DNA of 64,000 nucleotides from Alterisphingorhabdus sp051668705 (GTDB taxonomy: Bacteria; Pseudomonadota; Alphaproteobacteria; Sphingomonadales; Sphingomonadaceae). The translations under genes were made by a program, and so were the position numbers. Positions within the stretch are counted from its first letter, which is position 1, and each line of letters opens with the position of its first letter. The stretch covers positions 2,604,001-2,668,000 of the forward strand of contig NZ_CP196351.1 of NCBI RefSeq assembly GCF_051668705.1. Reading direction: 5' to 3'. Shown one piece after another: positions 7,233 to 15,848 of this stretch. The notes under the pieces are model-generated. The model did no database searches and had not been told where the DNA came from. It saw only the letters and a program-made list of their open reading frames with translations.

Positions 7233-9191
7233 TTACTGAGCAGTCAGGGTTTTGGGAGCGAGCAGCAGATCAAGACTGCCATCACCCTCACCCGTCTTTT
7301 CGAGGCGCGGGTAGCGCAGGCCGCCGCTATAGTCGATAGAAACCGTCTTAAAACGGTCACCTTTTTTGATCAGCAGCGTTAATGGCTCCGAACCGGCAAT
7401 AGCGGCCTCTGTTATCGCTTCTTTCAACGCACCGGTTGAAAAATTCTTGCCATTTACGGCCATGATCTCATGCCCATTGGTCAAGCCTGCCTTGAATGCA
7501 GGGGAATCCCAGATCACCGCGTTGATGGAACCACTGCGGCTGACAAACATGCCTATGGAATACGTAAAATCAGCGCCGCCACTGCCCTTTTCACGGTTTT
7601 TGATGAAGTCAGTCGGCTTGTCGCTATAGACTAAGCGGTAACCGCCCATTTCCAGACCATTTTTCGGCGCTTCTTTGGTTGTCGAATAAACCCGTTCTTG
7701 CAGGAAACCGTCCCAATCATAAGGCTGTATTTTTTGCAGATTGGCGACAACATCGTCATAATCATAGGTCACCACGCCCCAATCACCTTCCCGTCCACCA
7801 AAAAAGAGCTTGGCGAAATCTTCAAGCGATTTGCTGTTCCCGCTCTCGCGGCGGATGATACCATCAGCCTCCAGCCAGATCAGCATACCCTCATTATAAT
7901 AATCTTCCGAACGCTGCCAGCTTGTCCATGGCTTTGGCCGTCGTGCAGCGATAATCGGGTCATGGGTTGTATCTGCCAATGGCCGCCATGTCCGCCCAAC
8001 CCGTTGATCAAGCGATGCAGCGACATTGGCGAGGGCGTCCAGCGTTTGCTGTTTGGAAAATAATCCGGAGCGCGCTGATAAAATATATCCCCAAAATTGC
8101 GTCTGCCCTTCATATACCCATAGCATATCATCGCGGCTTTCTGTGCGGAAATCCGGAGCCCATATACCCTCTGATCGACGATATTTGCCATTCCAGCTAT
8201 GCACCACTTCATGCGGCAAAAGTCCGCGCCGCCCTGCACCTGATTTCCATTCTGTGAAATAGCCGCGATTAACACCATTTTCGCTTGATCGGTGGTGCTC
8301 AAGGCCAATTCCGCCCATTTCTTCTGTCAGGGCGAGCAGGAAATCATAGCGGTCATAATGCTCTACCCCAAACAGCGCACGCGCTTCGCGCACCAGCCGC
8401 CGGTGATATTCTATCTGCTCTTCACTGGCTTCCAGATCTTCCGCAGCATCGGCAACAACATTCAGCGCGACCTTATCGGACAATTGCCAGCGCTTAAAAT
8501 ATCGTCCGGCAAATACCGGGCTATCAACCAGCGTATCATAATCGACAGTCTCATATGTCACAGTATCGCCCTGCTTGCTGCGTGCGCGCATGGCCGATGC
8601 ATCCTGCCAGCCCTGTGGCCAGGTCACCGTTGCAGAAACGTCGATATTGCGGGTGTAATATCCCGCAGGATAAAGCGACATGGCATGCCAGCGCAAATTC
8701 ATCATATTGGGCGTAACGACAACGCGCCCTTGCCTACGATCCGTTGCAGAGGTGAATTGGAATTTGGCTTTGATGGTCTTCACCCCGCGCGGCACTTCAA
8801 TATGAAGTGCATAAACATCCAGCGAATCGCGCGTCCATTTCAATGTCTCGCCATTGCCAGTAAAGGTAAGGCCAACCAGCTTTTCAATCTGCCCACGCGG
8901 AGCGTGATTGCCTGGCAACCATTCCGGATAAAGCAAAGTGAAACGGCCAGAGCGCGGCACAGGAATATCCTGCTCAACGCGGAAGATTGCGCGATCTATA
9001 TCTCTGGCATCAATATTAAGGCGCATAACTCCGCGATACGCCTTATCCTGTGCCACCGGTACAATATCGACTATTTGCTCTTCAATCGGCTCACTATTGC
9101 CTTTTTGCGCTAATGTTGGGCCGGTCAATGCCAGTGCAGACACAACCAATAAAGAGGCAGATTTCGCGAGTGAGAGTGTTTTGAAACGCAT
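7233..9191 (-). CDS. M61-family metallopeptidase with C-terminal PDZ domain
   Basis: 652 residues. Residues 1-29 form a signal peptide ending ALTGPTLAQ. The N-terminal beta-rich M61 domain is followed by the gluzincin catalytic region: HEVVHSWNGK with H327, E328 and H331, and a likely third zinc ligand E361 in WVYEGQTQF. EEMGGIGLEHHRS precedes it, as in glycyl aminopeptidases of this family. The C-terminal part (about 545-630: SIGMFVSRSGSINAVIWDSPAF..., HEIMAVNGKNF) is a PDZ domain. Known members remove N-terminal Gly/Ala residues. It is probably exported and acts on peptides in the periplasm. Confidence 0.9.
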   Translation of the reverse strand: MRFKTLSLAKSASLLVVSALALTGPTLAQKGNSEPIEEQIVDIVPVAQDKAYRGVMRLNIDARDIDRAIFRVEQDIPVPRSGRFTLLYPEWLPGNHAPRGQIEKLVGLTFTGNGETLKWTRDSLDVYALHIEVPRGVKTIKAKFQFTSATDRRQGRVVVTPNMMNLRWHAMSLYPAGYYTRNIDVSATVTWPQGWQDASAMRARSKQGDTVTYETVDYDTLVDSPVFAGRYFKRWQLSDKVALNVVADAAEDLEASEEQIEYHRRLVREARALFGVEHYDRYDFLLALTEEMGGIGLEHHRSSENGVNRGYFTEWKSGAGRRGLLPHEVVHSWNGKYRRSEGIWAPDFRTESRDDMLWVYEGQTQFWGYILSARSGLFSKQQTLDALANVAASLDQRVGRTWRPLADTTHDPIIAARRPKPWTSWQRSEDYYNEGMLIWLEADGIIRRESGNSKSLEDFAKLFFGGREGDWGVVTYDYDDVVANLQKIQPYDWDGFLQERVYSTTKEAPKNGLEMGGYRLVYSDKPTDFIKNREKGSGGADFTYSIGMFVSRSGSINAVIWDSPAFKAGLTNGHEIMAVNGKNFSTGALKEAITEAAIAGSEPLTLLIKKGDRFKTVSIDYSGGLRYPRLEKTGEGDGSLDLLLAPKTLTAQ

Positions 9192-9266
9192 TGAGACAGA
9201 TACCTTTTCTCAAAAATTACGCCGATAGGCGCACCGGATAGCAATATGATGCTAGTTATATTTATG

Positions 9267-9290
9267 TGCCAGATACAATAATATCTGGCA
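9267..9290. repeat. Perfect 9-bp inverted repeat in a divergent intergenic region
   Basis: TGCCAGATA, a 6-base CAATAA loop, then TATCTGGCA. It lies about 76 bases upstream of the M61 peptidase start and 130 bases upstream of hisS, which run in opposite directions. There is no T run, so a terminator is unlikely; a regulator site or an mRNA-leader hairpin is possible. Confidence 0.5.
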
Positions 9291-9420
9291 TCAACAAGGC
9301 CATAGGCGCAAGTATATGGTCAGATTTTCCTAAAGCGAGGCTTTGGGTTTTGCAAAAAACCCGCTAAAGGCTCGCCCTTCAACATATAATGCGCAAGGCG
9401 TTTACGGTACGAGCTACTTC

Positions 9421-10668
9421 ATGGCAAAACACAATATCCCCAGCGCCATTCGCGGCACACAAGACATTTTTGGCGAAGATCAGGAACGTTTCGGCCATGT
9501 TGTAGAGACATTTGACCGCGTACGCCGGCTTTATAATTTCAAGCGTGCAGAACTGCCTGTTTTTGAAGCTACCGGCGTTTTTGCGCGTTCGCTCGGTGAA
9601 AGCACCGATGTTGTTTCCAAAGAAATGTACAGCTTTGACGACCGCAGCGGCGATTCCCTAACCCTGCGGCCAGAATTTACCGCCGGTATCGCACGTGCCT
9701 ATCTGACCAATGGTTGGCAGCAACACGCCCCGCTCAAACTGGCAACGCATGGCCCGCTATTCCGTTATGAACGCCCGCAAAAAGGGCGCTATCGTCAATT
9801 CCACCAGATTGATGCAGAGATTATCGGCGCAGCGGAGCCGCAAGCTGATGTGGAACTGTTGGTCATGGCCGATCAATTGCTGAAAGAACTCGACATCGAT
9901 CAAGGCGTGACATTGCAGCTTAACACTTTGGGCGACAGTGCCACGCGCGCAGCATGGCGCACTGCGCTGGTCGACCATTTTGAAAAGCATAAGGGCGAAC
10001 TGTCAGAAGATTCGCAAAACCGGCTGGAGAGCAATCCGCTGCGCATATTGGACAGTAAGGAGGCGCAGGACCGCCCTATTGCCGATAGCGCGCCGGATAT
10101 TGATGAATTTCTGTCTGATGAGGCCGCTGCATTTTTCGCCAGCGTCACAAGCGGTTTGGACGCTGCGAATGTTGCGTGGCAGCGCAATAGCCGCTTGGTG
10201 CGCGGGCTAGACTATTATCGCCACACCGCTTTTGAATTTGTTACCGGTCGGCTGGGCGCACAAGGCACGGTTTTGGGTGGTGGCCGCTATGATGGCCTTA
10301 TCCAGAATATGGGCGGCCCAGCGACACCGGCTGTTGGCTGGGCAGCGGGTATAGAAAGGCTGGCGATGCTGCTGGACGCATTGCAGACGCCAAAGCTCGA
10401 TGTCGCTGTGGTTGCGGAAAACCGTGATCGTGAAAGCGAGGCTATGGCGTTGGTTTCCCAATTGCGCCGCGGCGGTGTGTCAGCAGAAATCTTCGCTACA
10501 GGCAGTCCTAAAAAACGCTATAATAGAGCGGTGAAAACATCTCCGCGTTTTATTGCCTCACTGGATGTCCGTGATGGCGAAAAGACACAAGGCTTGAGTG
10601 CGCAAGGCGATGAAGCAGATGATCGCATTACTTCACTCTTTGATAACCGCGCATGGCTTAAAGGCTAA
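9421..10668 (+). CDS. hisS: Histidine-tRNA ligase
   Basis: I chose the ATG at 9421, giving 415 residues beginning MAKHNIPSAIRGTQDIFGED, which is where the family starts; the frame is open further upstream from a TTG at 9343. It charges tRNA-His with histidine. Class II motifs are visible: LTLRPEFTAGIARAY, the motif 2 loop FRYERPQKGRYRQFHQ, the histidine-binding LVRGLDYYRHTAFEF, and motif 3 around GGGRYDGLIQNMGG with AAGIERLAML. The C-terminal anticodon-binding domain follows. prfA starts 6 bases after its stop, so hisS, prfA and prmC probably form one translation operon. Confidence 0.97.
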   Translation: MAKHNIPSAIRGTQDIFGEDQERFGHVVETFDRVRRLYNFKRAELPVFEATGVFARSLGESTDVVSKEMYSFDDRSGDSLTLRPEFTAGIARAYLTNGWQQHAPLKLATHGPLFRYERPQKGRYRQFHQIDAEIIGAAEPQADVELLVMADQLLKELDIDQGVTLQLNTLGDSATRAAWRTALVDHFEKHKGELSEDSQNRLESNPLRILDSKEAQDRPIADSAPDIDEFLSDEAAAFFASVTSGLDAANVAWQRNSRLVRGLDYYRHTAFEFVTGRLGAQGTVLGGGRYDGLIQNMGGPATPAVGWAAGIERLAMLLDALQTPKLDVAVVAENRDRESEAMALVSQLRRGGVSAEIFATGSPKKRYNRAVKTSPRFIASLDVRDGEKTQGLSAQGDEADDRITSLFDNRAWLKG

Positions 10669-10674
10669 AGTGCA

Positions 10675-11769
10675 ATGACCACGACCCCGCAAATTTCTGG
10701 CGAACGCATCGCACAGATTGAGGCACGCTTTGATGAGCTGCAGGCCAAAATGGCATCTGGTGCATTGGATGGCGATGCCTTTGTGGCGGTATCAAAAGAA
10801 TATGCCGAGGTCGAACCAGTGGCCAAGGCCGCAGCCGAAGTGCGCCGTTTGCGTGCAGAGATGGCGGTGTTGCAAGGGTTGGTGACCGAGGCCGGTCAAG
10901 ATGCCGAAATCAAAGCGATGGCAGAAGAAGAACTCTCCGATCTGCAAAGCCAATTGCCCGAAGCCGAACATAGCCTAGCGATTCAACTATTGCCCAAAGA
11001 CAGTGCGGATGAACGCCCGGCGATGCTGGAAATCCGTGCAGGCACGGGCGGCGATGAAGCGGCTTTGTTCGCGGGCGATCTGTTCCGCATGTATGAGCGT
11101 TTCGCTGCGGAGCAAGGGTGGCGGATTGAAATGATCAGTGCCAATTCTGCGGACCAAGGCGGGTTTAAAGAGGTTGTGGCCAATGTCACGGGCACAGGCG
11201 TGTTTGCCAAGCTGAAGTTTGAAAGCGGCGTGCACCGCGTGCAACGTGTGCCAGTGACCGAAAGTGGCGGACGCATTCACACATCAGCCGCCACCGTGGC
11301 CGTTCTGCCCGAACCGGAAGATGTGGACATTGACATTAACGATCAGGACCTGCGCATAGATGTCTTTCGTGCATCAGGCGCTGGCGGACAGCATGTTAAC
11401 ACTACGGATAGCGCGGTGCGGATTACCCATATCCCGACCGGCACAGTGGTCAGCCAGCAGGATGAAAAATCCCAGCATAAGAACAAAGCCAAAGCGATGA
11501 AAATCCTGCGCGCCCGTATCTATGAGCAAGAGCGGCTGCGCATTGCCGAAGAAGAAGCCGGTGCACGCAAATCCATGGTCGGTTCAGGCGACAGATCAGA
11601 GCGCATCCGCACCTATAACTTTCCGCAAGGGCGTGTGACCGATCACCGCATCAACCTAACGCTGCACCGTCTGTCAGAGATTTTGGAAGGCGCTGGCCTT
11701 AGCGAGCTAACCGATGCTCTTATCGCGGAAGACCAGGCCGAACGTCTCGCCAATCTGGCCAATGGCTGA
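10675..11769 (+). CDS. prfA: Peptide chain release factor 1
   Basis: 364 residues. RF1 recognises UAA and UAG at the ribosomal A site and triggers peptide release. The GGQ motif is at residues 237-239 (GAGGQHVNTT). The codon-reading tripeptide is PVT (residues 193-195, RVPVTESGGRIHTSA), an accepted form of the RF1 P-x-T signature, not the SPF of RF2. The Gln of GGQ is the substrate of PrmC, encoded immediately downstream. The start ATG is 6 bases beyond the hisS stop. Confidence 0.97.
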   Translation: MTTTPQISGERIAQIEARFDELQAKMASGALDGDAFVAVSKEYAEVEPVAKAAAEVRRLRAEMAVLQGLVTEAGQDAEIKAMAEEELSDLQSQLPEAEHSLAIQLLPKDSADERPAMLEIRAGTGGDEAALFAGDLFRMYERFAAEQGWRIEMISANSADQGGFKEVVANVTGTGVFAKLKFESGVHRVQRVPVTESGGRIHTSAATVAVLPEPEDVDIDINDQDLRIDVFRASGAGGQHVNTTDSAVRITHIPTGTVVSQQDEKSQHKNKAKAMKILRARIYEQERLRIAEEEAGARKSMVGSGDRSERIRTYNFPQGRVTDHRINLTLHRLSEILEGAGLSELTDALIAEDQAERLANLANG

Positions 11770-11802
11770 CGGATTTGTAGCGATACCGATGCCGGTTTCT
11801 TT

Positions 11803-12639
11803 ATGACCACAATAGCAAACACCTTGCGCCATGCGGCGGAGCAGCTAGCCGCTATTAGCGATACGGCGCGGCTAGATGCTGAATTGTTAATGGCCCATGC
11901 CCTGAATATGGAACGCGGGGCCATGCTGCTACACAAGATGCACGATCCGGCACCGGCCCTATTCGGCCCGTTATTGCTGCGCCGGCTGGCCCATGAGCCT
12001 ATTGCTTATATTATAGGCAAAGCGGAGTTTTGGAGTCTGACTCTAAATGTCACGCCTGATGTGCTGATCCCGCGCGGCGATAGTGAAACCTTGATTGAGG
12101 CGGCATTGGCAGAATGTAAAGCGCAAGCCCCTGCTACAATTTTGGACCTTGGCACAGGCTCTGGCGCGTTGATTTGCGCTGCGCTCAGCGAATGGCCCGA
12201 CGCAAAGGGTGTAGCCATCGATGCCAGTGAACAGGCCTTACACATTGCCGAGCAAAATATAACGAATTTGGGTTTTGCTGACAGATGCCAGACCCAGCAC
12301 CAAAGCTGGCGCACAGCCCATTGGCAAGACAAACATAATAACCGCTATGATCTGATCTTGTGCAACCCGCCCTATGTCGAGTCTGCGGCGGAGCTTGCAT
12401 CCGAAGTGCGCGACTTTGAACCTGGTTCAGCCTTATTTGCAGGGCCTGAGGGAATGGATGACTATGCCATTTTGATCCCGCAAATAGCCGATATGTTAAC
12501 CCCATATGGCATCGCGATCTTTGAAATCGGCAGGGGTCAACTTGATGCAGTCGGCAATATGGCTAAGCAAGTAGGCCTGTCATGGTCGGCCTATAATGAT
12601 CTTGCCAATATTCCCCGCGCTATCGTCATGCGGGCATAA
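11803..12639 (+). CDS. prmC: Release factor glutamine methyltransferase
   Basis: 278 residues. It uses S-adenosylmethionine to N5-methylate the GGQ glutamine of release factors. The N-terminal helical domain is followed by EPIAYIIGKAEFWSL and LIPRGDSETL, typical of PrmC. The methyltransferase domain shows DLGTGSG (residues 115-121) for cofactor binding and NPPY (188-191), which binds the amide group. It lies 33 bases after prfA, its substrate gene, the usual bacterial arrangement. Confidence 0.96.
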   Translation: MTTIANTLRHAAEQLAAISDTARLDAELLMAHALNMERGAMLLHKMHDPAPALFGPLLLRRLAHEPIAYIIGKAEFWSLTLNVTPDVLIPRGDSETLIEAALAECKAQAPATILDLGTGSGALICAALSEWPDAKGVAIDASEQALHIAEQNITNLGFADRCQTQHQSWRTAHWQDKHNNRYDLILCNPPYVESAAELASEVRDFEPGSALFAGPEGMDDYAILIPQIADMLTPYGIAIFEIGRGQLDAVGNMAKQVGLSWSAYNDLANIPRAIVMRA

Positions 12640-12671
12640 CAACCCATTGGCGGCTATATACAGCGCGGAAT

Positions 12672-13061
12672 TTAAGAACTCAGCTGAAGCAACTGAATCA
12701 AATTGCCGCATGTGTCATCAATGGTCGCCATTGTAACGTCGCCTGCTTTGACCGGTTGCTGCGTCACTCTAACGCCAGCGCTTTCCAGCCGAGCAATCTC
12801 GGAATGGATATCATCAACGCTAAATGCCGTGAACGGAATACCATCTGCCATAAGCGCCGCCTGAAAGGCCTGTGTCGCGGCATGTTGATTGGGCTCCAAA
12901 GCCAATTCCACACCATCGGGTTCTTCAGCCGATACCAAAGTAAGCCAGCGAAACTCCCCTAGCGGGATATCATGCTTCACCACGAAACCCAGCTTCTCGG
13001 TATAAAAAGCCAAGGCCTTTGCCTGATCATCCACGGCAACACTTTTGATATACATTTTCAT
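12672..13061 (-). CDS. VOC-superfamily (glyoxalase-like) protein
   Basis: 129 residues, one pair of beta-alpha-beta-beta-beta modules of the vicinal oxygen chelate fold. It begins KMYIKSVAVDDQAKALAFYTEKLGF and contains GEFRWLTLVS, GVELALEPN and DDTCGNLIQLLQL, a common pattern of extradiol dioxygenase/glyoxalase-like proteins. Metal ligands cannot be assigned with certainty and the substrate is unknown. The start has an AAAGGGGGAT site 6-8 bases upstream. It is convergent with prmC. Confidence 0.85.
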   Translation of the reverse strand: MKMYIKSVAVDDQAKALAFYTEKLGFVVKHDIPLGEFRWLTLVSAEEPDGVELALEPNQHAATQAFQAALMADGIPFTAFSVDDIHSEIARLESAGVRVTQQPVKAGDVTMATIDDTCGNLIQLLQLSS

Positions 13062-13432
13062 TTCGATATCCCCCTTTCACCAAAGCTATCATCAGGCCGC
13101 CTAACCAGCATGGGCAGATAAAATCCGCCAGCGGCACGGATTATTTCAATAAAAGCGGCGCTTATAAAACTATACAATTTTTCCCTTGGCAAGCGGCAAT
13201 GACCGCGCTAGTCATAAAGACGCAAAGGCAGGACATTAGTGTCAGCCTATTGCATAATCCCGGTTAAAGGATGTTTTTGACCCTCTGGGCTGATACGCAC
13301 ATTTGCAATTTAGAACAATTTTGCGGCTGGTTTCCAGCACTGTCTTTTTGCAAGCGAATCCAGTCTTTAATGGTCAGCCCTGCATGATTTTGACCGCTCG
13401 CCCAATAAGTAATTGCAAGGATTGGCGAACAC
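13062..13432. other. Intergenic region of about 370 bases without a gene
   Basis: This gap separates the divergently transcribed VOC gene and DUF4167 gene. It holds AT-rich stretches that could include promoters for both sides, and a small hairpin GCTGG-TTT-CCAGC at 13326-13338. No coding frame with convincing composition and no known RNA family was recognised. Confidence 0.5.
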
Positions 13433-14104
13433 GTGAACAATAACAATAGAGGCCCGAACCGTCGCCGTGGCCGTAACAACAATAATAATCGCAACAATGG
13501 TGGTAATCGCGGTGGTGTCGATAGTGGCAACCGCATTGACAATCGCGCACGTGGAAACGCCAACCAATTGTTGGAAAAATATAAAAAGCTGGCGCATGAT
13601 GCGCAAATGGCTGGCGACCGTGTAAACCACGAATATTATTTGCAATTTGCCGATCACTATTTCCGCGTTTTGGCCGACAATAAAGCCCGTCAGGACGAAG
13701 CCCGCGCCAAGCGTGAGGAAGAACGTCCTCGCCGCAATGCCGATGATCAAGACGATGATGATCGTGATAATAATGCGCGCAATGACGATGATGACCGCGG
13801 CAATGACGGCGGATCAGATTCCAGCCAAGGCGCAGCCAATGACGAGCAGGATCAAGACGATCAACCGCGTCGTCGTCCGCGTGCACGTCGCAAACCGGCA
13901 GATGACGACAAACCGCGCGGCCGCAGCAACAAGAGCGTGGACAAATCGGAGTCAGCCGATACTTTGGATGCGAATGTTCTGCCCCCTTCCATCAGCAGCG
14001 ATTGTGCCGCCGAAGAGGAAAAGCCCAAGCCCAAAAAGCGTGCACCGCGCAAGCGTAAACCAGCCAGTGATGATGGTGCTGATTCAGCTGTAGCAGCAGA
14101 ATAA
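13433..14104 (+). CDS. DUF4167 domain protein, low-complexity basic/acidic
   Basis: 223 residues from a GTG start. The N-terminal third holds the DUF4167 core: an Asn/Arg/Gly-rich leader (RRGRNNNNNRNNGGNRGG), then ANQLLEKYKKLAHDAQMAGD and NHEYYLQFADHYFRVL. The rest is low complexity: a run of Asp/Asn/Arg (about 100-150), then Lys/Arg/Pro-rich segments ending near KPKPKKRAPRKRKPAS. The charge pattern suggests a nucleic-acid or ribosome-associated protein, but the function is not known to me. DUF4167 genes commonly follow prfA-prmC in Alphaproteobacteria, as here with only the VOC gene between. Confidence 0.85.
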   Translation: MNNNNRGPNRRRGRNNNNNRNNGGNRGGVDSGNRIDNRARGNANQLLEKYKKLAHDAQMAGDRVNHEYYLQFADHYFRVLADNKARQDEARAKREEERPRRNADDQDDDDRDNNARNDDDDRGNDGGSDSSQGAANDEQDQDDQPRRRPRARRKPADDDKPRGRSNKSVDKSESADTLDANVLPPSISSDCAAEEEKPKPKKRAPRKRKPASDDGADSAVAAE

Positions 14105-14248
14105 ACCTGAAATTGGCTTTACAACATAATCGCTAGTCAACGGCTTAACCCATCAGGCCCAGCGCATTAACGCTGCCCGTCCCGTTGGTTTTTCTCCTGT
14201 TCATATCGATCGAGATATGACATTCTCCACGTCAAAAGGGAGATGGGT

Positions 14249-15847
14249 ATGGCAAGGGATCAGCAGCGTAACACATTGGCAATAGCCGCATTGTCCGGTT
14301 ACATTACAAATCCGGCACGCCGGCGCGCAGGCATATTATGTGCCGCTTTCATCAGCACTGCGGCAGTCGCAATATTGGCCAGTCCGGCGCTTTATGCGCA
14401 GACCAGTGCAGAGGAAAAATCTGCGCAAGGCGATGTATCGGTCACCATATATAATAGCGGTCAGGCGCTGATCCGTGACGAACGACAAATCACACTGCCC
14501 AACGGCATGACCCGTATTCCCTTTCCCGATGTTTCGGCGCAAATCCGCCCTGAAACAGTCACGCTGAACGGCAGCAATTTCGACATATTGGAACAGAATT
14601 TCGATTTTGATCTGCTCTCACCCGGCGCATTAATGGCCAAGGCTGTAGGGCAAAATGTCACCTTGCTGCGCACCAACCCGGCGACCGGCGCCGAAACCCG
14701 TGAACGCGCGAAAATATTGGCGGTTAATGGCGGAGTAGTCATGCAAATTGGCAGCCGTATTGAAGTGTTGCGCGATGATGGCCTACCAGTGCGGGTGATT
14801 TTTGACCGTATTCCGCCCAATTTGCGTGCCAAGCCAACATTGTCTGTCACTGTAGATTCCAAGACAGCGGGCAAACGCCCGTTATCGCTCAGCTATCTTA
14901 GCAACGGACTGGATTGGCGCGCTGATTATGTCGCCCTGTTTGATGAAGCCAAGGGCGCGATTGATGTACAGGGCTGGATAACGCTGACCAACAATACCGG
15001 CACCACTTTCACCAACGCCAATACATTGCTGGTGGCCGGCGAAGTTGCCACTCTTCAGCAGGGCCGCAACAATTTTAACCGGAACGGAAACCGCAACCGT
15101 AATCGCCAGATACGCGGTAATAATCCGGGCACCGAAAGCGCCAATCGCGAACGGCTTGGCGACTTTTATATCTATCCACTGGAAAAGCGCACAACCATCG
15201 CCAATGCCCAGCAAAAGCAGGTCAGCTTTCTGGATGTTGCTGGCGCAGCGGCATCGCGTGGCTATCAATATACAAATGGCTGGCTCTATTCCAATAAAGA
15301 TGAAGCCGAGAGCGTTCAGACCATTTTGAAATTCTCTACCAGCCGCGAAGGTGGATTAGGGGATGCCCTGCCCGCCGGTATTGTGCGGGTCTATCAACGC
15401 GACAAGCGCGGCAATGCACAATTTACGGGTGAAAGCGCCATTGGCCATACGCCCGGCGGCTCTGATCTGGCCATTGCAACGGGTGAGGCTTTTGACATCA
15501 AAGTGCAGCCTGTCGTGCTCGACCGCAGCCGGATCAGCAGCGGCGAATGGGAAGAATCCTATCGCTATCGCATTACCAAGGATGACGGCAGCAGCGAGAC
15601 TATAAAGGTTGACCGTTCGGTCACCTATTACCGGACCCAAATGCAATATACTGTTAGCAATGCCAGCAACAAAGCAGTGACGGTTGATCTGGCACAATCA
15701 GGGCTCAACAATTATTGGGGTGATACGCGGGTGCCGAGCGAAAGCATCAAGGGCGCACAACGCAACGCCAATACGCGCGTGTGGCAAGTCCCTGTGCCTG
15801 CCAATGGTGAGACAGTGGTCACTGTGACCTTTGATACGCGCTATTAA
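14249..15847 (+). CDS. DUF4139-domain exported protein (first of tandem pair)
   Basis: I prefer the ATG at 14249 (MARDQQRNT), about 6 bases after an AAAGGGAG site; another ATG at 14243 is too close to it. An internal signal segment (about residues 28-50, ending SPALYAQ) suggests export. The mature protein begins QGDVSVTIYNSGQALIRDERQITLPNG, the typical start of the DUF4139 region, and includes LSVTVDSKTAGKRPLSLSYL and NGLDWRADYVALFD, ending in beta-rich segments (VPVPANGETVVTVTFDTRY). A short Asn/Arg-rich insert (around NRNGNRNRNRQIRGNN) interrupts the domain. Function is unknown. A homologous gene follows after one base. Confidence 0.8.
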   Translation: MARDQQRNTLAIAALSGYITNPARRRAGILCAAFISTAAVAILASPALYAQTSAEEKSAQGDVSVTIYNSGQALIRDERQITLPNGMTRIPFPDVSAQIRPETVTLNGSNFDILEQNFDFDLLSPGALMAKAVGQNVTLLRTNPATGAETRERAKILAVNGGVVMQIGSRIEVLRDDGLPVRVIFDRIPPNLRAKPTLSVTVDSKTAGKRPLSLSYLSNGLDWRADYVALFDEAKGAIDVQGWITLTNNTGTTFTNANTLLVAGEVATLQQGRNNFNRNGNRNRNRQIRGNNPGTESANRERLGDFYIYPLEKRTTIANAQQKQVSFLDVAGAAASRGYQYTNGWLYSNKDEAESVQTILKFSTSREGGLGDALPAGIVRVYQRDKRGNAQFTGESAIGHTPGGSDLAIATGEAFDIKVQPVVLDRSRISSGEWEESYRYRITKDDGSSETIKVDRSVTYYRTQMQYTVSNASNKAVTVDLAQSGLNNYWGDTRVPSESIKGAQRNANTRVWQVPVPANGETVVTVTFDTRY

Positions 15848-15848
15848 T

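Noticed and set aside
8292..9113. 273-codon frame opposite the M61 peptidase gene
   Set aside because: It overlaps the coding strand of the peptidase, which has full catalytic motifs; no independent signal supports it.
13062..13432. Possible riboswitch or RNA leader before DUF4167
   Set aside because: Only one short hairpin is present and no known riboswitch core or terminator could be identified.
13374..13886. His/Tyr/Arg-rich 170-codon frame opposite DUF4167
   Set aside because: Its unusual composition comes from the reverse complement of Asn/Asp/Arg-coding repeats, not from a real protein.
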